Translations under genes and position numbers: made by a program
Part shown: positions 1-7,906 of the stretch, one piece after another
Layout of the letters: every line of letters starts with the position of its first letter
Numbering within the stretch: the first letter of the stretch is position 1
NCBI RefSeq assembly: GCF_007786235.1
Contig: NZ_VNFK01000023.1
Coordinates: 1 to 64,000, forward strand
From: Paenarthrobacter nitroguajacolicus
GTDB lineage: Bacteria; Actinomycetota; Actinomycetes; Actinomycetales; Micrococcaceae
Reading direction: 5' to 3'
Length of the DNA stretch: 64,000 bases
Notes under the pieces: model-generated
Databases searched by the model: none
What the model saw: the letters and a program-made list of their open reading frames with translations, nothing else
What the model was told of the DNA's origin: nothing

Positions 1-704
1 AAGTCGTTCCAGCTCCAGATGAAGGAGAAGATCGAGGTGGAGATCAGGGCCGGTTTCATCAGCGGGAGCATGATGGACCCAAAGATCCGGGCGTGTCCGG
101 CGCCGTCGATGCGGGCTGCTTCGTCGAGTTCGGCCGGGAGGCCGCGCATGAACTGGACCATGAGGAAGACGAAGAATGCGTCCGCGGCGAGGAACTTGCC
201 GATCAGCAGCGGCACGTAAGTGTCCACCAGGCCGAGCTGCTGGAACACGATGTACTGCGGGATGATCACCACATGGAAGGGCAACAGCAAGGTGGCGATC
301 ATCATGCCGAAGAACAGTCCGCGGCCCGGGAAGTTGATCCGGGCGAAGGCGTAGGCGGAGATCGACGCTGAGAGCACGGTGCCGACGACGGCGCCGACGG
401 CCAGGATCAACGAGTTGGTGAAGAACGTCAGCGTGGAGACCCCGCCGATGCCTTCCATGGCCGTGGCGAAGTTGTCGAAGCTGAAGTTGGCCGACCACAA
501 CGCGTTGTTCGCGCCGCCGATCTCGGAGTTCGGCTTGAACGCTGCGGAGATCATCCATAGGGCCGGGTAGAGGACCATCGCCACCAGTGCCAGGGCAATG
601 ATGTGGAAGATGGTGCTCTTGATCCGCTTGGCCGTGACGGATTCGGACTTCGGGTTGTAGACCGGCGCCGGTGTTGTGGGCGGGGTTTGGGTGGGGGTTG
701 ACAT
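1..704 (-). CDS. Carbohydrate ABC transporter permease, MalG type (CUT1), 3' end cut by window edge
   Basis: This is one of two inner-membrane permease subunits of a CUT1 sugar importer. The visible 234 residues begin with a polar cytoplasmic tail and a first membrane segment, and run through several helices. They reach the cytoplasmic EAA loop (around EAARIDGAGHARIF), which docks the ATPase. The C-terminus lies beyond position 1. The ATG at 702-704 lies 5 bases after the stop of the MalF-type gene, so the two are cotranscribed with the binding protein at 1712-2998. No ATPase gene is nearby, and actinobacteria commonly use one shared MsiK-type ATPase. The family is secure. The substrate is inferred to be a galactoside or related oligosaccharide from the adjacent GH42 gene. 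Confidence 0.93.
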   Translation of the reverse strand, partial: MSTPTQTPPTTPAPVYNPKSESVTAKRIKSTIFHIIALALVAMVLYPALWMISAAFKPNSEIGGANNALWSANFSFDNFATAMEGIGGVSTLTFFTNSLILAVGAVVGTVLSASISAYAFARINFPGRGLFFGMMIATLLLPFHVVIIPQYIVFQQLGLVDTYVPLLIGKFLAADAFFVFLMVQFMRGLPAELDEAARIDGAGHARIFGSIMLPLMKPALISTSIFSFIWSWND

Positions 705-709
705 GGTTG

Positions 710-1660
710 TCACTTTGCATCACCGCTGTAGTGGACCCAGGACTTGGAGGTCTTGAAGAAGATCAGCGTGATGATGCCGACCACGATCACCAGGAGCCAG
801 GCCATCGCCGAGGCGTAGCCCATCCGGAAATCGGAGAAACCGCGCAAGTACAGGTAGAGGGTGTAGAAGAGGGTGGATCCTGCCGGGCCGCCTTCACCGT
901 TGGAAATGATGTAGGCCGAGGCGAAGATCTGGAACGCGTGGATGGTTTCCATCAGCAGGTTGAAGAAGATCACCGGGGAAAGCATGGGCCAGGTGATGTT
1001 CAGGAACTTCCGGACCGGGCCGGCACCGTCCATCGACGCCGCCTCATACAGGTCGGCCGGGATTTGCTTCAGGCCGGCCAGGAAGATCACCATCGGGGCG
1101 CCGAACTGCCAGACCGTCAGCAGGATCATCATGCCCATGGTCATGTTCGGGTTGCCCACCCAACCGCCAAGGTTGATCCCGAAGAAGGACAAGCCCTGGT
1201 CCACTGGGCCGGAATCGCCGAACATGGCTTTCCACACGATCGCGATGGACACCGACGCGCCGATCAGGGAGGGGGCGTAGAACGCGGACCGGTAGAAACC
1301 CTGGCCCTTGCGTTTGCTGTTGAGCAGCATCGCGATCGCCAACGCCGCCGCGAGCTTCAGCGGGGTTCCGAAGATCACGTAGTTCATGGTCACGCCCACC
1401 GACTGCAGGAATCGTTCGTCCTGGAACAAGGTGACGTAGTTATCGAAGCCGATCCACTTGGGGGCGTCGAAGAGGTTGTAGTTGGTGAAGGAGAGGTACA
1501 GCGAGGAAATCATCGGGCCCACGGTCAGGGCGATGAATCCCAGCAGCCAGGGCAACAGGAACGTGTAGCCGGCGCGGGCGTCCGCCCCACGCCGGCGCGA
1601 TTTACGCGGCGGCGTGGGAGCGGAAGCGGAGCGCCTGCTCAGGGTTGGGCTTTGAGTCAC
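710..1660 (-). CDS. Carbohydrate ABC transporter permease, MalF type (CUT1)
   Basis: This 316-residue permease partners the MalG-type protein at 1-704. A basic N-terminal tail of about 30 residues is followed by a first membrane helix (FLLPWLLGFIALTVGPMI). Further helices follow, and the EAA loop (EAASMDGAGPVRKF) lies around residue 210. Length and motif order are normal for MalF-like CUT1 subunits. The gene sits between the lipoprotein binding protein (1712-2998) and the second permease, in the usual order binding protein, MalF, MalG. It is about 50 percent alike by eye to the permease at 7899-8843, including the SSLYLSFTxYNL block near the N-terminus. The sugar specificity cannot be read from the sequence. 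Confidence 0.94.
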   Translation of the reverse strand: MTQSPTLSRRSASAPTPPRKSRRRGADARAGYTFLLPWLLGFIALTVGPMISSLYLSFTNYNLFDAPKWIGFDNYVTLFQDERFLQSVGVTMNYVIFGTPLKLAAALAIAMLLNSKRKGQGFYRSAFYAPSLIGASVSIAIVWKAMFGDSGPVDQGLSFFGINLGGWVGNPNMTMGMMILLTVWQFGAPMVIFLAGLKQIPADLYEAASMDGAGPVRKFLNITWPMLSPVIFFNLLMETIHAFQIFASAYIISNGEGGPAGSTLFYTLYLYLRGFSDFRMGYASAMAWLLVIVVGIITLIFFKTSKSWVHYSGDAK

Positions 1661-1711
1661 GAGATCAGTCCGTCAGTTGGGGAAGCCAGGTTCAGACACA
1701 GAGGGTCTGGA

Positions 1712-2998
1712 TCAGGCGTTCTGCTTGATGAGGTCTTCGGCTTCCTTGAACCACGCATCCGCTGCGCCGTCCACGGTGAGCTTGCCGTAGTTCAGGTCCT
1801 GGGTGACCCGCTTGAACGTGGACTCGAGGGTGCCAAAACCGACGATGGGCGGCTCGGGAGCGTCCTTCAGATACTTTTCAATGGACTTCTCGTAATCGAC
1901 CACGAGTTTGTCGGTGCCTTCGAAGGTGGTACCGTCGCGCTGGGTCTTCGACGCCGGTACACCGCGGGAGGTCTTGAAGATCTGACCCACCTCGGGATCG
2001 TTGACCATGAAGTCGATGAAGCGTGCAGCGGCGTCCTTGTACTTGGTCTTCGCGCTGGCCACCATCAACATGGACGGCTTGAGGAACAGGCCCAGGTTGT
2101 CCGGATCATCCGAAGGGACCGGCACCAGCTTGAGTTCCTTGGCGCCGCTGTCCGCGAGGTAGCCGGCCATGAAGTTGTCCCAGGTAACTTCCGTGGCAGT
2201 GACGTTGGAGCCGAACGGGGACTTGGGAAGCAACTGGGTTGCCTTGTCTTCGCCCACAATCGCACCGGTGCCGCGGAGGTCCGCAGTGAGGTTCCACCAC
2301 TTCTTCAGGTCGTCCTTGGAGAACCCAAGCTTGCCGTCCTCGGTGAAGGCCTGGATGTTGTTCTGCCGCAGCCAGATGTTGAAGTTCCACCAGATACCGG
2401 TGTAGTCGGTGCCGCCGAACAGGGTGCCGTTGCCCTTGGCGCCAACCTCGGCCAGGAATGCGTTGAATTCCTTGTAGTTCCAACTTCCATCCGGCTCCGC
2501 GATCCCCAGGGAGGCGAGCTTGGCGGGATCGTAGTACACCGCAAAAGCATTGGTGCTGGTGGGGATGCCGTAGGTCTTGCCCCGGATCTGGCCCGAGGGA
2601 AGAAGGGACTTCTCGAAGGCGTCGGTGTTGATCTTGACGGTGCCCAGGTCCAGGAGCTGGTTCCGCTGACCGTAGTCGCGCAAGTAGGACAGGTCCCACT
2701 GCATGACGTCCGGCAGGCCACCGCCGGCGGCTTCCGTGGCGCGCTTCTGCCAGTACCCCGCGAAGTCGGAGAAGTTGCCGTTGACCTTGATGTCCGGGTT
2801 CTTGGACTCAAAGAGGGCAATGGCCTTACGCGTGCGCTCGGCACGGTCGTCATTGCCCCACCAGGTGTAGGTGATGGTGACAGGGTTGTCAGCGGAACCG
2901 GTCTGCCCGCTGGAAGAGGACTGCCCGCACGCGGAGAGGAACGCGGCAGATGCAGTGCCGAGAGCCACCGTGGTGAGGAATTTCCTTCTATCGATCAT
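1712..2998 (-). CDS. Sugar-binding lipoprotein of CUT1 ABC importer, Tat-type signal
   Basis: This is an extracellular solute-binding protein of family 1 (428 residues), lipid-anchored outside the membrane, that delivers a sugar to the permeases at 1-1660. The N-terminus MIDRRKFLTT carries a twin-arginine motif and ends in a lipobox (FLSAC then G), so export is probably by Tat. I chose the ATG at 2998 because AAGGAGG lies 5-6 bases upstream. A longer frame from 3025 would place the RBS inside the gene. The mature part has TWWGNDDRA and GYWQKRATEAAG blocks that recur in the binding protein at 5363-6736, so the two are paralogues. It is divergent from a GH42 beta-galactosidase, which suggests a galactoside ligand (inference). 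Confidence 0.94.
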   Translation of the reverse strand: MIDRRKFLTTVALGTASAAFLSACGQSSSSGQTGSADNPVTITYTWWGNDDRAERTRKAIALFESKNPDIKVNGNFSDFAGYWQKRATEAAGGGLPDVMQWDLSYLRDYGQRNQLLDLGTVKINTDAFEKSLLPSGQIRGKTYGIPTSTNAFAVYYDPAKLASLGIAEPDGSWNYKEFNAFLAEVGAKGNGTLFGGTDYTGIWWNFNIWLRQNNIQAFTEDGKLGFSKDDLKKWWNLTADLRGTGAIVGEDKATQLLPKSPFGSNVTATEVTWDNFMAGYLADSGAKELKLVPVPSDDPDNLGLFLKPSMLMVASAKTKYKDAAARFIDFMVNDPEVGQIFKTSRGVPASKTQRDGTTFEGTDKLVVDYEKSIEKYLKDAPEPPIVGFGTLESTFKRVTQDLNYGKLTVDGAADAWFKEAEDLIKQNA

Positions 2999-3082
2999 GA
3001 GAGCCTCCTTGCTCAGTTGGTGCAAGCTTCCGAGTTCTCTACAACGTGGCAGTGATCTCGCTTACACTCGTTCTGAATCGAT

Positions 3083-3111
3083 ACAATATCCCTAATCGAG
3101 AGTCTGGGCAA
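3083..3111 (-). promoter_or_regulatory. Predicted promoter of the first binding-protein/permease operon
   Basis: Read on the minus strand there is TTGCCC (3111-3106), a 17-base spacer and TATTGT (3088-3083). This lies about 85 bases before the ATG of the binding-protein gene. It fits a housekeeping sigma promoter. The -35 box directly abuts a GCGTTTTC half-site (3112-3119), which suggests LacI-type control. No start site has been measured. Confidence 0.5.
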
Positions 3112-3135
3112 GCGTTTTCCGAAGAATGCGTTTTC
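3112..3135. promoter_or_regulatory. Two GCGTTTTC half-sites, possible LacI-family operator
   Basis: GCGTTTTC occurs at 3112-3119 and again at 3128-3135, in the same orientation and 16 bases apart. It is the same half-site found in the better palindromes at 6771-6788, 9088-9105 and 19672-19689. The sites lie between the divergent binding protein and GH42 beta-galactosidase genes. The opposite half of each site is poorly conserved, so binding by the local LacI regulator is only a possibility. Confidence 0.4.
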
Positions 3136-3203
3136 ACAGATACGCTGCACTCATACCTGAGCTCCACCCACACCAGCCCGGTCCGCCCGACGAAGGAGTC
3201 CCC

Positions 3204-5222
3204 TTGTCCTCCCCTGAAATCCCACGCACCCCGTCCGTCTGGAACAGCCTTAAAGGCCTCGCTTATGGCGGGGACTACAACCCGGAACAGTGGCCCGAAG
3301 AGATCCGGCGCGAAGACATCGAACTCATGAAGGAAGCCGGCGTCAACTTCCTCAGTGTCGGCATCTTCTCCTGGGGCCTCCTGGAACCCACCGAAGGACA
3401 CTACGATTTCGGCTGGTTGGACGACGTCATGGACAACCTCCACGGAGCCGGAATCAAAGTTGCCCTCGCCACCGCCACCGCATCACCGCCGGCCTGGCTG
3501 GCGCGCAAGTCCCCGGAAATCCTGCCGGTAACGGCGGAAGGAACCAGGCTGGAACGGGGCTCGCGACGCCACTACACGCCGTCGTCGTCTGTTTACCGCC
3601 GGTACGCGACAGCCATGACGCGCGTCATCGCCGAACGCTACAAGGGTCATCCTGCGCTGGCTCTCTGGCACGTGGACAACGAACTTGGCTGCCACGTAGG
3701 CGAGTTCTACGGCGAAGAAGACACCACCGCTTTCCGCGCGTGGCTGGAACGCCGCTATGGTTCCATCGAGGCACTCAACGAGGCCTGGGGCACCGCATTC
3801 TGGTCCCAGCATTACGCCTCCTTCGAAGAGATCATCCCGCCGGGCGCTGCTCCCACCACGCTCAACCCGGGGCAGCAGCTGGACTTTGCGCGGTTCAATT
3901 CCTGGGCGTTCATGGACTACTACCGCCAGTTGCTGGCCGTGATCCGCGAGGTCACCCCGGACATTCCGGCAACCACCAACTTCATGGTCTCCAGCGCCAC
4001 TAAGACCCTGGACTACTTCGACTGGGCCAAGGATATGGACGTCATTGCCAACGACCACTACCTTGTGGCGGCAGACCCTGAGCGCGAAATCGAGCTCGCG
4101 TTCAGCGCCGACCTGACTCGAGGGGTGGCCGGCGGCGATCCGTGGATCCTCATGGAGCACTCGACCTCGGCGGTGAATTGGCAGCCGCACAACCAGCCCA
4201 AGATGCCCGGCGAAATGATCCGAAACTCGCTCACGCACGTGGCCCGCGGCGCCGACGCCGTCATGTTCTTCCAGTGGCGGCAAAGCAAGGCCGGCTCCGA
4301 GAAGTTCCACTCGGCCATGGTCCCCCACGGTGGCCGCGACACCCAGGTATGGCGGAACGTGGTGGACCTCGGTAACGCGTTGTCCAAACTGGAACCGATC
4401 AAGGGCTCGCGCGTCGAATCGCGGGTGGCGATCCTGTTCGACTACGAAGCGTGGTGGGCTTCGGAACTTGATTCACACCCGAACAACTCGCTGCGATACC
4501 TCGATACGATGCGCGCCTTCCACCGCGCCCTGTACCTGCGTGGGATCACTGCTGACTTCGTGCACCCCTCCGCCGACCTCTCCGGATACGACCTCATCTT
4601 GGTCTGCACCCTCTACGCCGTGACAGACGCTGCGGCTGCTTCCATAGCCGCCGCTGCCGAGGGTGGAGCCACGGTACTCATCAGCTACTTCAGCGGCATC
4701 GTCGACGAACGGGACCACGTCCGGCTCGGCGGCTACCCCGGTGCTTTCCGCGGACTGCTGGGGGTCAGCAGCGAAGAGTTCCATCCACTGTTCCCCGGCA
4801 CCGCAGTGACGTTGAGCGACGGAACGGTTGGCTCCGTGTGGAGCGAGCACGTTTCGGCAGGGACCGCCACCGAAGTCCTGGCAACCTTCACCGACTACCC
4901 CCTGGACGGTGTCCCGGCATTGACCCGACGCACGGTTGGAACCGGTTCGGCCTGGTACCTCGCCACGCTCCCGGACGCCGCCGGCGTCGATGCACTGACC
5001 GCACGACTGGTGGAAGAAGCGCGGGTGGCGGCCGTGACCGAGGCGGCTGCCGGCGTCGAGCTCACACGCAGGCGGGCCGATGACGGCCGCACCTTCCTCT
5101 TCGCCATCAACCACGGCAGGGAGGACGCCACGGTAAAGGCCGACGGCGACGATCTGCTGAGCGGCTCGCGCTTCAGTGGCGTGATACCCGCTGGAGCCGT
5201 GGCCGTCATCGCGGAGGACTGA
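3204..5222 (+). CDS. Beta-galactosidase, glycoside hydrolase family 42
   Basis: This cytoplasmic beta-galactosidase (672 residues) hydrolyses terminal beta-D-galactosides imported by the neighbouring transporters. It has the GH42 order: a catalytic TIM barrel beginning with YGGDYNPEQWPE near residue 21, a trimerisation domain (about 390-600) and a small C-terminal beta domain. The acid/base is Glu160 in HVDNELG and the nucleophile Glu318 in ILMEHSTSAVNWQ. I prefer the TTG at 3204 because GAAGGAG lies about 5 bases upstream. A frame open from 3126 would begin inside the promoter. No signal peptide is present, so the enzyme acts on imported oligosaccharides. GH42 members range from lactose to beta-1,4- or beta-1,3-galactan fragments, and the exact substrate is not evident. 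Confidence 0.95.
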   Translation: MSSPEIPRTPSVWNSLKGLAYGGDYNPEQWPEEIRREDIELMKEAGVNFLSVGIFSWGLLEPTEGHYDFGWLDDVMDNLHGAGIKVALATATASPPAWLARKSPEILPVTAEGTRLERGSRRHYTPSSSVYRRYATAMTRVIAERYKGHPALALWHVDNELGCHVGEFYGEEDTTAFRAWLERRYGSIEALNEAWGTAFWSQHYASFEEIIPPGAAPTTLNPGQQLDFARFNSWAFMDYYRQLLAVIREVTPDIPATTNFMVSSATKTLDYFDWAKDMDVIANDHYLVAADPEREIELAFSADLTRGVAGGDPWILMEHSTSAVNWQPHNQPKMPGEMIRNSLTHVARGADAVMFFQWRQSKAGSEKFHSAMVPHGGRDTQVWRNVVDLGNALSKLEPIKGSRVESRVAILFDYEAWWASELDSHPNNSLRYLDTMRAFHRALYLRGITADFVHPSADLSGYDLILVCTLYAVTDAAAASIAAAAEGGATVLISYFSGIVDERDHVRLGGYPGAFRGLLGVSSEEFHPLFPGTAVTLSDGTVGSVWSEHVSAGTATEVLATFTDYPLDGVPALTRRTVGTGSAWYLATLPDAAGVDALTARLVEEARVAAVTEAAAGVELTRRRADDGRTFLFAINHGREDATVKADGDDLLSGSRFSGVIPAGAVAVIAED

Positions 5223-5231
5223 CCCAACTGA

Positions 5232-5279
5232 CTGGCAGTAGTGGTTGTTCCCAGCGCTGGGAACAACCACTACTGCCAG
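5232..5279. repeat. Perfect 48-bp palindrome after the GH42 gene
   Basis: The two 24-base arms (5232-5255 and 5256-5279) are exact reverse complements with no loop, centred on AGCGCT. The element starts 10 bases after the stop codon of the beta-galactosidase gene. No T-run follows, so it is not a textbook intrinsic terminator, although a stable RNA hairpin could still end or protect the transcript. Similar long intergenic palindromes occur at 20820-20854 and 59578-59640. Confidence 0.85.
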
Positions 5280-5302
5280 CTACTTGAGGGCCCCAAACTA
5301 AA

Positions 5303-5346
5303 AACCGCGCCCCGGGCGGATCACGAATGATCGCCCGGGGCGCGGT
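5303..5346. terminator. GC-rich hairpin, probable bidirectional terminator
   Basis: AACCGCGCCCCGGGCG pairs with CGCCCGGGGCGCGGTT around a short loop, with one bulged G. The stem is preceded by an A-run (5301-5304), which reads as a T-run on the minus strand. It lies just past the stop (5363) of the minus-strand binding-protein gene and also beyond the plus-strand GH42 gene, so it can serve both. Confidence 0.75.
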
Positions 5347-5362
5347 TCCCGTTGCGTAGAAG

Positions 5363-6736
5363 CTAGCTGATGGCGGACTTCATTTCGTCCACGGCTTTCT
5401 TCCCGGCTTCTTCGGCCGAGAGCCTGTTGAACATGACCTCGGACGTGTAGCGCTTGATGATTTCCTGGATGGCACCAGCCCCCTTCGGCGGAGCAGCCGG
5501 TGCTTCACCGAGCTCTTCCTTGATGGCACCGATGAAGTCGACTACCTTGACGTCCGCCTTGGCGAGCTTCGGGGCGATTGCGTCGCGGACCTCGGAGTTC
5601 GGGTAGACACCACGGTCGGCCAGCAGGATTTCTCCGGCCTTGACGTTGTTGGTCAGGAAGTCGATGAACTTGGCCGTTTCTTCAGGGTGCTTGGTCCGCG
5701 ATGATGCCGACCAGAACTGCGAGGCCTTGTACCAGAGACCGGCGTCCTCAGCCTTGCCCGTCTTGGACGGGAAACGGAGGATCTGCAGTTCGCCGCCGGC
5801 GGCCTTCTCGAGCGCCGGAAGCTGGTTGGACCACCAGAACGCCATGCCGTTCTTGCCGGTCGCCAAGCCACTCTGATCCAGAGGTGCCGCTTCCGCCTCA
5901 ACAATCTCCGAAGCCGTCGGTACTGCCTTGTTCTCGCTCATTTGCTTCAGGAATTCCCAGTAACCCTTGATGTCCGAGGGCTCGAAGCCGAGCTTGCCAT
6001 CCTGGGTGTAAAGCGACTTGCCGTTCTGGCGCAGCCACACTCCGAGGGAGGCTTCATCCGTTCCATACGCGGCAGCGCCATAGGTTCCCTTGGGAGACTT
6101 GGCCGTGACCTCGGCTGCAATGCGCTCAAAGTCTTCCCAGGTCCAGGTCTTGTCATCCGGAAGCGCGACGCCCGCAGCCTGGAAGACCGCCGGGTTGGCG
6201 AGGATGGTGGCGGCATTGATACCGGCAGCGATACCCGTCAGGCCTTTCTCGCCCTTGCCGGCATTCAGTGCCGCTTCATCCAGCTTGGACGTGTCGACGT
6301 CGTACTTGGACAGGTCCAGGAGGGCACCGCGGGTGGAATACTCGGTGATGTATTTTTCGTCCATCTGGATGATGTCCGGGGCATCGTTGGCTGCAACCTG
6401 GGTTGCCAGCTTGTCCCAGTAACCGGACCAGTCTCCGTACTCGGCCTTGATCTTGATGTTCGGGTTCTCAGCCTCGAACGCTGCGATGGCCTCCTGCGTC
6501 AACTGCGCACGCTTGTCGCCACCCCACCAGGAGAATCGAAGCTCCACCTTGCCGTCGGCGCTCTTCTGCTCCGCTCCCCCACCACAGGCGGTCAGGGCCA
6601 GGACTGCCGCAGCCGTGGCTGCGATGAGGGCGGATGCACGAAGCCTGCGCTTGGGCTGCTTGGCTTTGGGTTCCGAGGTGTCGCGTCCCGAAGCGCCTGC
6701 TGGGGCGACTGCTTCACCCTTTGGAAATACCGGCAC
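5363..6736 (-). CDS. Sugar-binding lipoprotein of second CUT1 ABC importer
   Basis: This is a family 1 extracellular solute-binding protein (457 residues). It has a long basic N-terminal stretch (KQPKRRLRAS), a hydrophobic segment and a lipobox (LTAC then GG), so it is a membrane-anchored receptor. The start is the GTG at 6736 with GGAG about 8 bases upstream. The frame stays open to 6940, but that extension would cover the promoter and operator at 6771-6825. The mature protein shares the WWGGDKRA, NPNIKIKAEYGDW and GYWDKLATQ blocks with the protein at 1712-2998. Its partner permeases (6977-8843) lie directly upstream, separated by a terminator-like hairpin, so it has its own promoter. LacI control is inferred from the operator. 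Confidence 0.94.
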   Translation of the reverse strand: MPVFPKGEAVAPAGASGRDTSEPKAKQPKRRLRASALIAATAAAVLALTACGGGAEQKSADGKVELRFSWWGGDKRAQLTQEAIAAFEAENPNIKIKAEYGDWSGYWDKLATQVAANDAPDIIQMDEKYITEYSTRGALLDLSKYDVDTSKLDEAALNAGKGEKGLTGIAAGINAATILANPAVFQAAGVALPDDKTWTWEDFERIAAEVTAKSPKGTYGAAAYGTDEASLGVWLRQNGKSLYTQDGKLGFEPSDIKGYWEFLKQMSENKAVPTASEIVEAEAAPLDQSGLATGKNGMAFWWSNQLPALEKAAGGELQILRFPSKTGKAEDAGLWYKASQFWSASSRTKHPEETAKFIDFLTNNVKAGEILLADRGVYPNSEVRDAIAPKLAKADVKVVDFIGAIKEELGEAPAAPPKGAGAIQEIIKRYTSEVMFNRLSAEEAGKKAVDEMKSAIS

Positions 6737-6770
6737 TGTTGTCTCCGATCTTCTTTGATCTTGTTGCGAA

Positions 6771-6788
6771 TGAGAAAACGCTTTCTCG
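6771..6788. promoter_or_regulatory. LacI-type operator TGAGAAAACGCTTTCTCG
   Basis: This near-perfect palindrome with a central CG lies just downstream of the predicted -10 box of the second binding-protein gene (promoter 6797-6825). A bound repressor there would block initiation. It matches the sites at 9088-9105 and 19672-19689, the latter directly beside the LacI-family gene at 19770. Confidence 0.75.
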
Positions 6789-6796
6789 CTTACTTT

Positions 6797-6825
6797 ATGA
6801 TACAAGTCACAATCTTGTATGACAA
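6797..6825 (-). promoter_or_regulatory. Predicted promoter of the second binding-protein gene
   Basis: On the minus strand TTGTCA (6825-6820), a 17-base spacer and TATCAT (6802-6797) form a good housekeeping promoter. The start point would fall near 6790, at the edge of the operator 6771-6788. An inverted pair ATACAAG (6800-6806) / CTTGTAT (6814-6820) and a further CTTGTAT (6834-6840) overlap the promoter and may bind a second regulator. Confidence 0.65.
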
Positions 6826-6855
6826 GACTGCTACTTGTATTAGCAGTGTGCTCAG

Positions 6856-6894
6856 GGGCTCCGGACAGGGCACCGCAGTCCCCGTCCGGAGCCC
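6856..6894. terminator. Hairpin after the second permease operon
   Basis: GGGCTCCGGAC (6856-6866) pairs with GTCCGGAGCCC (6884-6894), and an inner GGG/CCC pairing extends the stem. It lies about 80 bases downstream of the stop of the minus-strand permease operon (6977). It would separate that operon from the binding-protein gene. There is no clear T-run, so it may attenuate rather than fully stop transcription. Confidence 0.5.
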
Positions 6895-6976
6895 ATCGCA
6901 CACTTCGAGGCTCGCGGATTAGTCGGCAATAGCCGATCAAAGCCGCAGGGGCCCTACTGGGAAGTGTCCTTAATGC

Positions 6977-7906
6977 CTATTTGATGCCGGTGGTTGCGAT
7001 GCCTTTAATCAGGAAGCGCTGTCCGAAGAGGAACACCAAGAACACGGGGAAGAGCGACACGATGGACATCGCGAAGAGTGATCCCCAGCTGGTGGCCGAT
7101 TGGGAGTCAACGAACGCCCGCAGCGCCACGGGCACAGTGAACATGTCCGGGTCCGTCAGGTAAATGAGGGCTCCGAAGAAGTCGTTCCAGGTCCAGATGA
7201 AGGTGAAGATGGTGGTGGTGGCCAGGGCCGGGACCATCAGGGGCAGGATGACGCGGAGGAAGATCCTGGGATGGCCGGCCCCGTCAATACGTGCAGCCTC
7301 GTCGAGGTCCTTCGGGATTCCGCGGATGAACTGGACCATGAGGAACACGAAGAACGCGTCCGTGGCCAGGAGCTTGGGCACGATCAGCGGCCAGAAAGTG
7401 TTCACCCAGCCGATCTGCGAGAACAGGATGTACTGGGGCACGATGACCACGTGGAAGGGCAGCATGATGGTCAGCAGCATGATGCCGAAGAAGAGCTTCT
7501 TGCCGCTGAACTGCAGGCGGGCGAAGGCATACGCGGCCATGGAGCAGGAGATCAGGTTACCGACGATCGAGCCTAGGACCACGATGGCGGAGTTGATCAT
7601 GTAGTGGCCGAATGGATGCGTGAGCGCCGACCAGCCATCGGTGTAGTTGCTCATTTCCAGGCTGTCCAGCCAGAGGCCGGGCTCACGGAAGATGAGGTCG
7701 TTCGGGCGCAGGGAGGAAACCACCATCCACAAGAGCGGGTAGATCATCACGCCGCCCACAAGGATGAGGATGGCGTGCTTGATCAGGCCCTTGATGCGGG
7801 CACTGCGGCTGAAGGCCAAGTTTCCCGGGGATTCACGGCGGCGCGGGCTTTTGGCCGTCTTGTCGGCGGAGTCACCAGCGGCGGGGAGGGTCTGAAGTTT
7901 AGTCAT
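6977..7906 (-). CDS. Carbohydrate ABC transporter permease, MalG type (CUT1)
   Basis: This 309-residue inner-membrane permease subunit has a basic proline-rich cytoplasmic N-terminus (about 40 residues) and a first helix (AILILVGGVMIYPLLWMVVS). Four to five further helices follow, with the EAA loop DEAARIDGAGHPRIF near residue 215. The ATG at 7906 overlaps the stop of the MalF gene by 8 bases (ATGACTAA), which indicates translational coupling. A longer frame to 8008 would lie inside the MalF gene. It is clearly related to the partial protein at 1-704 (HVVIxPQYIxF, FFVFLMVQF, FSFIW/FTFIW WNDF blocks), which supports a duplicated transporter. Confidence 0.95.
   Translation of the reverse strand: MTKLQTLPAAGDSADKTAKSPRRRESPGNLAFSRSARIKGLIKHAILILVGGVMIYPLLWMVVSSLRPNDLIFREPGLWLDSLEMSNYTDGWSALTHPFGHYMINSAIVVLGSIVGNLISCSMAAYAFARLQFSGKKLFFGIMLLTIMLPFHVVIVPQYILFSQIGWVNTFWPLIVPKLLATDAFFVFLMVQFIRGIPKDLDEAARIDGAGHPRIFLRVILPLMVPALATTTIFTFIWTWNDFFGALIYLTDPDMFTVPVALRAFVDSQSATSWGSLFAMSIVSLFPVFLVFLFGQRFLIKGIATTGIK

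Noticed and set aside
671-3055. A long open plus-strand frame antisense to the first importer
   Set aside because: It lies opposite three well-supported transporter genes, has no recognisable domain and follows from the GC-rich third positions on the coding strand.
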